NCBI GenBank assembly: GCA_017501025.1
Contig: JAFVXS010000132.1
Coordinates: 1 to 6,453 of the forward strand
Source of the DNA: Alistipes sp.
GTDB taxonomy: Bacteria; Bacteroidota; Bacteroidia; Bacteroidales; Rikenellaceae
Direction of reading: 5' to 3'
DNA: 6,453 nt
Of the stretch, positions 1 through 5,157 are shown piece after piece. The first letter of the stretch is position 1. The number at the start of each line of letters is the position of its first letter. The notes beneath the pieces were generated by a model, which was given only the letters and a program-made list of their open reading frames with translations, did not search any database and was not told the DNA's origin. The translations under genes were made by a program, and so were the position numbers.

Positions 1-709
1 AAATCGAAAGATATTCTACAGCCAATCCGTAAATAGTTCCAGTAATACCTTCGATATCTGCATCATGGGATGACTGGTTAGCAATTTTCTCCAATTTGTT
101 ACCTTCATCAATAAGTGTCTGCATAAACTTACCCCAACGACGACGCAACGATTCGAATATTACTCCGCGGAATATTATCTCCTCAAAAAACGGTGCGAAA
201 ACCACTGCGACCATAATCGCCCAGAAGCCTCGACCCACACCTTGTTGCGATGCGGCCGGCAGCAGTTCCATCAGCGGTTCGAGCACTATTTGCGACGAAA
301 CAAGCCACACCAATCCGCCCAATATCACATTGGGATTCAACCCCTTGCGTGAAAAGCGGACAATCTGCCACTCGCCGTCACGATGACGAACATAGAGTGC
401 TATCGACAAAAACGCCACCAACATAGATATCGGATAAATCATTGCAAAGCTCTCGCCACGAGTAACTTGCACGCCGATAAAATGCTCCACATCAAACTCG
501 TCCACACCCGCCAAATCAGGCAGATCGACACCAAACAAAAGTGTAAGAAAACTCACCACTAACTGCGAAAAAAGAAAGAGTCCGAGAATTACAAAAATAT
601 CGAAAATTCTTGGAAAATTATTCCCATTTCGCAGAGCGGGCATATCCCCCTCCCCAATAGGTGCCACATCGACCTCTTCAAACTCCTTTTCGTTATCGTT
701 ATCGACCAT
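1..709 (-). CDS. CPBP-family intramembrane metalloprotease (Rce1/AbiI-like), partial, N-terminal 236 residues
   Basis: The reading frame opens at an ATG at 709 and stays open to the left edge, so the C-terminus is missing. The first 35 or so residues are acidic and cytosolic-looking. Hydrophobic segments follow at about residues 35-60, 88-107, 128-145 and 162-175. The last leads into the sequence APFFEEIIFRGVIFESLRRR (172-191), the EExxxR motif (E176, E177, R181) of the CPBP/Rce1 membrane glutamyl/metalloprotease family. Members cleave or process proteins inside the membrane, and bacterial ones are often linked to bacteriocin immunity; the substrate here is unknown. The later His-containing motifs would lie outside the window. 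After WGK (192-194) the family normally enters another membrane helix, but residues 195-236 here are polar and acidic (for example DEGNKLEKIANQ), which is odd and is reported as a finding. The gene is divergent from parA and probably not part of that operon. The family call is firm up to residue 194. Confidence 0.82.
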   Translation of the reverse strand, partial: MVDNDNEKEFEEVDVAPIGEGDMPALRNGNNFPRIFDIFVILGLFLFSQLVVSFLTLLFGVDLPDLAGVDEFDVEHFIGVQVTRGESFAMIYPISMLVAFLSIALYVRHRDGEWQIVRFSRKGLNPNVILGGLVWLVSSQIVLEPLMELLPAASQQGVGRGFWAIMVAVVFAPFFEEIIFRGVIFESLRRRWGKFMQTLIDEGNKLEKIANQSSHDADIEGITGTIYGLAVEYLSI

Positions 710-728
710 AATTACGCTTTTTCTTCGA

Positions 729-736
729 CAAAGATA
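729..736 (-). promoter_or_regulatory. Promoter -7 box for the CPBP gene
   Basis: Read on the minus strand this is TATCTTTG, a perfect match to the Bacteroidota -7 consensus TAnnTTTG. It lies 19 bases upstream of the CPBP ATG at 709, giving a very short leader of roughly 12-15 bases. A -33 TTTG element at the usual distance is not clear; only weak TTG triplets occur upstream at unsuitable spacing. The consensus is known; use of this site is inferred. Confidence 0.5.
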
Positions 737-765
737 GTCAATTTTAACAATCTTTATGTTATTTC

Positions 766-784
766 AATTTAATTTTATTAAATT
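766..784. repeat. AT-only inverted repeat overlapping the parA -7 box
   Basis: Arms AATTTAAT (766-773) and ATTAAATT (777-784) are perfect reverse complements around the spacer TTT. The right arm overlaps the TAAATTTG box, so a protein bound here would cover the promoter. Both arms are purely A/T in a very AT-rich stretch, so chance is a real alternative to an operator. Confidence 0.4.
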
Positions 785-786
785 TG
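779..786 (+). promoter_or_regulatory. Promoter -7 box for the parA operon
   Basis: The sequence TAAATTTG fits the Bacteroidota sigma-ABfr -7 consensus TAnnTTTG and is followed by C. It sits in AT-rich DNA 77 bases upstream of the parA ATG. Transcription would start near 791-796, leaving a leader of about 70 bases that contains the 807-834 inverted repeat. A good -33 TTTG is not seen; TTTATG at 753-758 is the nearest candidate. This is the only credible promoter I see for the five-gene plus-strand cluster. Confidence 0.5.
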
Positions 787-806
787 CACGATTGTTTTGT
801 CATTTT

Positions 807-834
807 GGGACAGCAACACAACCAAAACTGTCCC
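807..834. repeat. Inverted repeat GGGACAG-N14-CTGTCCC in the parA leader
   Basis: GGGACAG at 807-813 and CTGTCCC at 828-834 are perfect 7-base reverse complements separated by 14 A/C-rich bases. The half-site starts are 21 bp apart, two DNA turns, as for a dimeric regulator bound to one face. In RNA the same bases would make a 7-bp GC-rich hairpin starting about 15 bases after the predicted transcript start and ending 29 bases before the parA ATG. There is no T-run after it, so it does not look like an intrinsic terminator. Operator or leader hairpin are both possible. Confidence 0.45.
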
Positions 835-863
835 CGACATTCGGTCCGTAAAAGTAAACAAGT

Positions 864-1634
864 ATGGGTAAAGTAGTTGCTCTTGCAAATCAAAAAGGTG
901 GTGTAGGCAAGACCACAACCGCCATAAATCTGTCGGCATCGGTAGCGTTGCTCGGCAAAAAAGTGCTGTTGGTAGATGCCGACCCGCAAGCCAATGCCAC
1001 ATCGGGCTTGGGCTTCGATATCAATCTGGAAGGCACCTACGAATGTATGGTAGGCAAACGTCGAGCCGAAGAGGTAATAAAGCAGTGTGCAGAGATAAAA
1101 AATCTGTGGATTATGCCATCGAGCATCGACCTCGTTGCCGCCGAATCGGAACTTCCGACAATGGAGAACAGCCGCCATATTGTCAAAGAGATTATCGACA
1201 GTATTAAAGAGCGTTTCGATTATGTGTTTATCGACTGCTCCCCGTCGCTCGGCTACACAACCGTAAATATTCTGACCGCAGCCGATTCGGTATTGATACC
1301 CGTACAGTGCGAATACCTCGCTTTGGAGGGTTTAAGCAAGTTGCTCAACACCATAAAGTTGGTCAAAAGCGGATTGAATCCATCGCTCGATATCGAGGGC
1401 TTTGTGATGACAATGTATATGCGAAACCGCCTCAACAATCAGGTTGTAACCGAAGTCAAAGAGCACTTCGGCACGCTGGCGTACGAGACAATAATTCAGC
1501 GAAACGTACGTCTGGGCGAAGCACCATCACACGGCAAGCCTATAATGTTGTATGACGCAGCTGCAATTGGTGCCAAAAGCTATCTGATGTTGGCAAAGGA
1601 GTTTTTGAAGAGAAATCGTAAAAAGAGAGGATAG
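864..1634 (+). CDS. parA: Chromosome-partitioning ATPase ParA (Soj)
   Basis: This 256-residue protein is a P-loop ATPase of the ParA/MinD superfamily. With ParB it drives segregation of the replication origin: ATP-bound dimers coat the nucleoid non-specifically and ParB stimulates hydrolysis. Visible motifs are the deviant Walker A KGGVGKTT (residues 11-18, signature lysine K11 and catalytic-loop K16), the A' motif LLVDADPQAN (35-44, with D38 and D40), and Walker B YVFIDCSPS (120-128, D124). The length is normal for chromosomal Soj-type ParA, and there is no N-terminal helix-turn-helix of the kind plasmid P1-type ParA carries. The ATG at 864 is chosen because the P-loop begins ten residues later, as is standard in the family. 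Its upstream bases are A-rich with no Shine-Dalgarno, as usual in Bacteroidota. It is the first gene of the cluster and sits 4 bases before parB. Confidence 0.96.
   Translation: MGKVVALANQKGGVGKTTTAINLSASVALLGKKVLLVDADPQANATSGLGFDINLEGTYECMVGKRRAEEVIKQCAEIKNLWIMPSSIDLVAAESELPTMENSRHIVKEIIDSIKERFDYVFIDCSPSLGYTTVNILTAADSVLIPVQCEYLALEGLSKLLNTIKLVKSGLNPSLDIEGFVMTMYMRNRLNNQVVTEVKEHFGTLAYETIIQRNVRLGEAPSHGKPIMLYDAAAIGAKSYLMLAKEFLKRNRKKRG
1625..1630 (+). promoter_or_regulatory. Possible Shine-Dalgarno-like site for parB
   Basis: GAGAGG lies inside the last codons of parA, 8 bases before the parB ATG at 1639. Bacteroidota generally do not depend on such sites, so it may be incidental or help translational coupling. 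Confidence 0.25.
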
Positions 1635-1638
1635 TGAT

Positions 1639-2517
1639 ATGAATAATAAACAAAAGGGATTAGGTCGTGGTCTGAATGCTCTATTCGGCGATGGTGCAGT
1701 AGAGGCTGCTCAAAAAAGTAGAGCACAAATTACCGAAATAGAGATTGGCAAAATCGAGCCAAACGCGTTGCAACCTCGTCAGCAATTCGACGAAGAGGCT
1801 TTGGCGGAACTTGCCGAGTCGATTCGCACACTCGGACTTATTCAGCCTATTACGGTACGCAAGGATGGCGACCACTATACGATTATCAGCGGTGAGCGTC
1901 GTTGGCGTGCAGCACAGCAGGTGGGACTGACCCACATTGCCGCCTACATTCGCGAAGTCGAGGATAACGACCTGCACGCAATGGCTCTGGTTGAAAACAT
2001 CCAGCGTCAGGACCTCAATGCAATAGAGATTGCTCTCGGAATGCAGCGTTTGGTCGATGAGTGCGGTTTGACACAGGAGGCTCTTGCCGAAAAGGTGGGC
2101 AAGAAACGCTCTACGGTTGCAAACTATATGCGACTGCTCGATATGCCCGACCAGATACAATATTTGGTAAAAGATGGCGTTTTATCGATGGGTCACGCAA
2201 AGGCTCTTCTGTCGCTCGACGATAACGACAAGCAACTATCAGTGGCTGCAAAAATCGTAAAGACCAATATGTCTGTACGCCAAGCCGAAGATTATGTACG
2301 TGCATTGAGCGAAAAGGGTTTGCAAAAGACCAAAAGTGCAGCAGAGGAGGATGAGTATCCTGAATCTTACACCCGTTTGGTAGAGTATTTGGAGCGTATA
2401 TTCTCCCAAAACATCAGTATCAAACGAGGCAAAAATGGTGGTGGTCGCATCACAATAGGTTTTGACAACGACGCCGATATTGATAAGTTTATTGCAAAAT
2501 TATCGAAAAGAAAGTAG
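1639..2517 (+). CDS. parB: Chromosome-partitioning protein ParB (Spo0J), parS-binding CTPase
   Basis: This 292-residue protein is a full-length chromosomal ParB. ParB binds parS, uses CTP to close into a clamp that slides along DNA, and stimulates ParA. The N-terminal GLGRGLNALF (7-16) is the conserved ParA-stimulating tail. The ParB/Srx nucleotide domain follows, with LQPRQQF (44-50), the CTP-binding GERRWRA (85-91) and the ENIQRQDLNAIE box (119-130). The canonical proline of LNPIEEA is alanine here, which I recall as common in Bacteroidota. A helix-turn-helix at about 144-170 (LTQEALAEKVGKKRSTVANY) recognises parS. A charged linker near 225-240 leads to the C-terminal dimerisation domain. 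It starts 4 bases after parA and ends 5 bases before the DUF5683 gene. No convincing parS is visible in the window; the best CACGTG is at 5576. Confidence 0.96.
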   Translation: MNNKQKGLGRGLNALFGDGAVEAAQKSRAQITEIEIGKIEPNALQPRQQFDEEALAELAESIRTLGLIQPITVRKDGDHYTIISGERRWRAAQQVGLTHIAAYIREVEDNDLHAMALVENIQRQDLNAIEIALGMQRLVDECGLTQEALAEKVGKKRSTVANYMRLLDMPDQIQYLVKDGVLSMGHAKALLSLDDNDKQLSVAAKIVKTNMSVRQAEDYVRALSEKGLQKTKSAAEEDEYPESYTRLVEYLERIFSQNISIKRGKNGGGRITIGFDNDADIDKFIAKLSKRK

Positions 2518-2522
2518 TAACG

Positions 2523-3776
2523 ATGGTGTTTAGAAGTGGCATAGGCAGGGTGTTCGGTGTGATACTTCTGTGTGCGGTTATGACGATATCGAGTATCGCC
2601 ACCGGCCACGCACAGTACAACCCGTTTGCCAGACAACTACGCGGTCATCGCGAGATTGTTCGTAGCGGTATGCGACCTATGGCAGATTCGCTGCGTACAA
2701 TGCAGATGGACTCCGCTACGGTTGCCCGTCTATCCGACTCGTTACGACGTCTCTCACCCGATTCGCTCCGTATGATGAACGACTCGATGAAGGTGATGTT
2801 GCCCGATACGATGCGAAACGCCCTCTTTCCGGAGTTGATGACAACATACGACTCGCTCGCAATGGCTTATGCACCAAAGAAGGATACACTGAAACACCTA
2901 TCCGAAAAGGAGCGTCGTCGCATAGAGCGAAAAGCAAACCGTAAGCCATTCATCAGCGACTCGATGGCTCTGCGAAAGGTGTGTATCGCTTCGGCTATTA
3001 TGCCGGGATTCGGACAGATTTACAACAAGCAGTATTGGAAACTGCCTATACTATACGGAACACTTGGTGCATCGCTCGGTATGTTCCTCTACGAGCACAA
3101 CAAATATACCCCGCTGAAAAGAGAGTTTGACGAGATTACCGACAAAGGTATGTATCGTACCGAATATCTCAATTCGCTGCAACGCGATATGATTCGCCAC
3201 AATACGTTGCGACAAGTCTTCTTGTTTACGACAATAGCTTCGTATCTCTATTTTATCGGCGATGCGGCAATGTGTTATGCGACAAACAATGTCTCGAATG
3301 TAAGCCGAGCAACCACCCTATCGACAATATGTCCGGGTGCAGGACAGATATATAACAAGAGCTATTGGAGAGTTCCGATTGTATTGGGAGGTTTTGCCAC
3401 CACAATCTACTGTATCGACTGGAATAACCGAGGTTATCAGCGATTTAAGAAGGCTTATCGTCTGCGTCAGGACTACGAAGATCACCCCGAACTCTATCCG
3501 CAAGGCTCTCCCGACGAGTTTGGCGGTCGATACTCGACAACATTCCTCAAAAATCTGCGAAACAGCTATCGACGCAATCGTGACCTCTGTATAATTATCA
3601 CAGCAGGTTTGTACATATTGCAAATTGTTGATGCTCACGTCGATGCACACCTCCGCGACTACGATATCACGGACGATTTGAGTGTCGATTTATCGCCCGT
3701 AATCGACTATTCATACAACCCTATGATGGGTGTGGGGGCTGCAACCGTCGGAATTAACGCAACATTCAAATTTTAA
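2523..3776 (+). CDS. DUF5683 membrane protein with two tandem domain copies
   Basis: This 417-residue protein belongs to the Bacteroidota family DUF5683, whose function is unknown. A signal peptide or N-terminal anchor spans about residues 1-30 (hydrophobic core FGVILLCAVM, possible cleavage after GHA). Residues 54-112 are a low-complexity stretch with repeated DSLR/DSMK/DTMR units, likely a helical or disordered periplasmic linker. Residues 128-141 are strongly basic (EKERRRIERKANRK). The DUF5683 signature then occurs twice: PGFGQIYNKQYWKLPI (161-176) and PGAGQIYNKSYWRVPI (271-286). Each is followed by a hydrophobic segment, a charged region and a second hydrophobic helix ending in Asp-Ala (D247 and D370). 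The C-terminus alternates like beta strands and ends in NATFKF. The start fits the signal peptide and lies 5 bases after parB. Its place between parB and a lytic transglycosylase suggests an envelope role, which is inference only. Confidence 0.85.
   Translation: MVFRSGIGRVFGVILLCAVMTISSIATGHAQYNPFARQLRGHREIVRSGMRPMADSLRTMQMDSATVARLSDSLRRLSPDSLRMMNDSMKVMLPDTMRNALFPELMTTYDSLAMAYAPKKDTLKHLSEKERRRIERKANRKPFISDSMALRKVCIASAIMPGFGQIYNKQYWKLPILYGTLGASLGMFLYEHNKYTPLKREFDEITDKGMYRTEYLNSLQRDMIRHNTLRQVFLFTTIASYLYFIGDAAMCYATNNVSNVSRATTLSTICPGAGQIYNKSYWRVPIVLGGFATTIYCIDWNNRGYQRFKKAYRLRQDYEDHPELYPQGSPDEFGGRYSTTFLKNLRNSYRRNRDLCIIITAGLYILQIVDAHVDAHLRDYDITDDLSVDLSPVIDYSYNPMMGVGAATVGINATFKF
2973..3293 (+). repeat. 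DUF5683 domain copy 1 (residues 151-257)
   Basis: This segment encodes RKVCIASAIMPGFGQIYNKQ and onwards, then the YEHNKYTPLKREFDE region, then the helix LRQVFLFTTIASYLYFIGDA. It matches copy 2 in order and spacing of motifs (PGxGQIYNKxYWxxPI, the charged middle, RxNxxR, LYxIxDA). It is the less canonical copy because it lacks the WNNxGYxxFxxAYR stretch. Confidence 0.75.
3306..3668 (+). repeat. DUF5683 domain copy 2 (residues 262-382)
   Basis: This segment holds PGAGQIYNKSYWRVPI, then WNNRGYQRFKKAYR (300-313), then NSYRRNRDLCIIITAGLYIL and DAHVDAHLRDYDI. This copy looks like the usual single-domain DUF5683 protein, with the WNN...AYR and VDAHVDAHL motifs. Its signature begins exactly 110 residues after that of copy 1. 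Confidence 0.75.
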
Positions 3777-3788
3777 TCAGCTATTACA

Positions 3789-5156
3789 ATGAATCGCTAT
3801 TTGATTGTGCTGCTTGCGGCAATGATATTTGTTGGGAACGCCAACAGTACCAAAGCATCAAGTAGTCGGCGACGTGCAAGGGTAACAAACGTGGAGCGTG
3901 TTATCATATACGACACCGTACGGGTTACGGTGACCGATACCATAAAGGTCGTGCCAAAACTTCAACCACGCATCGACACTCTGAAAACCGTACAATCGCC
4001 CGATGTCATCGACTCACTTGCAGATGTATGGCAGCAGATGACAACCCTACAAAGCCACTCGGAGCAGTTCGAACACTATGCCGTAGCCAAAAAAGGCGAA
4101 GAGTTGCTGAATAAGGACTCGCTGTATCGTTCGCGTCTGCAAGATATGGTGTCGCCCGTACATTTGCCGTACAACTACATCGTTCGCAAACATATCGAAA
4201 ACTACTTGTCGGGACGATGGAGCCCGCTTTCACGCGTATTGGCCATATCGAAATACTGCTTTCCTATCATCGAAGAGGAGTTGTTGGCAGCAGGTCTGCC
4301 AATCGAGTTGCGATACCTTCCGATTATCGAGTCAAACCTCTCTCCACAAGCAGTATCTCGCAGCGGTGCCGTAGGTTTATGGCAATTTATGCCTACTACG
4401 GGCAAAAACCTCGGTTTGGAGATAAATTCGTTGGTCGATGAACGCAGCGATATAATACTCTCGACTCGTGCTGCGTGCCGTTTTTTGAAGCACCTATACA
4501 ACACCTACGATGATTGGACACTCGCCTTGGCAGCATACAACTGCGGACCGGGAAATGTAAATCGTGCAATCAGTCGTGCCGGTAACAACTGTAAAACATT
4601 CTGGGATATATACGATTTGTTGCCACGAGAGACTCGCGAGTATGTTCCGAAGTTTATTGCAGCAGCATACGCCTTCACATATCACCGCCTGCACGGCATT
4701 GAATCCGATACAACCCCCGAGTGTATCGCTACCGATACGGTAATGGTGGATCGCGTGATGCACCTTGCACAAGTGTCGTCAGTACTCAATATTCCGCTCG
4801 AAACATTGCGAATATTAAACCCGCAGTACAAAATCGATATCGTGCCTGCATCCCGCAAACAGTATGCACTACGATTGCCGCTGCACAACACTTCCGAGTT
4901 TATTATGCAGCGTGATTCGATATACGCCAAAGACTCCACATATCTGAAAGAGTATATCAACCCTGCAAACCTCGAACGAAAACGAGCCGAAGGCGTCGGC
5001 TATACATACACCGTACGCAAGGGCGACAATCTCGGTGTTATTGCTCGACGTAACCGTGTTACGGTCAAGCAGTTGATGCAGTGGAACAGATTGAAATCGA
5101 CCGTTATACGACCGGGACAAAAACTGCGTATCAATAAGCCAAAACCACGAGGATAA
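3789..5156 (+). CDS. MltD-like membrane/periplasmic lytic transglycosylase with LysM domain
   Basis: This 455-residue exported protein should cleave the MurNAc-GlcNAc bond of peptidoglycan, giving 1,6-anhydro-MurNAc ends. A signal peptide covers about residues 1-23 (hydrophobic core LIVLLAAMIFV). There is no lipobox cysteine, unlike E. coli MltD, which is a lipoprotein. Residues 38-67 are a Thr/Val/Asp-rich linker with repeated DT(V/I/L) units. The SLT domain runs from about 150 to 300: catalytic glutamate E181 in PIIESNLSP, GAVGLWQFMPTTG (193-205), AAYNCGPGNV (248-257) and REYVPKFIAAAY (283-294). Residues 321-364 (VLNIPLETLRILNPQY) look like a degenerate LysM. A good LysM lies at 405-449 (YTYTVRKGDNLGVIARRN) and would bind glycan. 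It starts 12 bases after the DUF5683 gene and ends 1 base before mnmE. The family call is firm; the symbol mltD is withheld because domain layout and anchoring differ. Confidence 0.92.
   Translation: MNRYLIVLLAAMIFVGNANSTKASSSRRRARVTNVERVIIYDTVRVTVTDTIKVVPKLQPRIDTLKTVQSPDVIDSLADVWQQMTTLQSHSEQFEHYAVAKKGEELLNKDSLYRSRLQDMVSPVHLPYNYIVRKHIENYLSGRWSPLSRVLAISKYCFPIIEEELLAAGLPIELRYLPIIESNLSPQAVSRSGAVGLWQFMPTTGKNLGLEINSLVDERSDIILSTRAACRFLKHLYNTYDDWTLALAAYNCGPGNVNRAISRAGNNCKTFWDIYDLLPRETREYVPKFIAAAYAFTYHRLHGIESDTTPECIATDTVMVDRVMHLAQVSSVLNIPLETLRILNPQYKIDIVPASRKQYALRLPLHNTSEFIMQRDSIYAKDSTYLKEYINPANLERKRAEGVGYTYTVRKGDNLGVIARRNRVTVKQLMQWNRLKSTVIRPGQKLRINKPKPRG
5149..5153 (+). promoter_or_regulatory. Possible Shine-Dalgarno-like site for mnmE
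   Basis: GAGGA overlaps the last codons of the transglycosylase gene and lies 4 bases before the mnmE ATG at 5158, a tight spacing. It supports the ATG at 5158 rather than a later start, but such sites have little weight in Bacteroidota. Confidence 0.25.
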
Positions 5157-5157
5157 G

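Noticed and set aside
96..386. Plus-strand open frame of 96 codons at the left end
   Set aside because: It is antisense to the EExxxR region of the CPBP gene, and its Ser/Thr/Ile-rich translation shows no family features.
807..834. Inverted repeat considered as an intrinsic terminator
   Set aside because: It lies between the parA promoter box and the parA start, and no T-run follows either arm on either strand.
759..1178. Minus-strand open frame of 139 codons spanning the divergent promoter region and the start of parA
   Set aside because: It is antisense to the certain parA gene, is rich in Cys/Tyr/His with no domain pattern, and covers both promoter boxes. It is a shadow of the plus-strand codon bias.
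4159..4166. TACATTTG, a TAnnTTTG promoter-like match inside the transglycosylase gene
   Set aside because: About three such matches are expected by chance on both strands of a window this size. It is inside a conserved coding region, with no nearby downstream start that makes sense.
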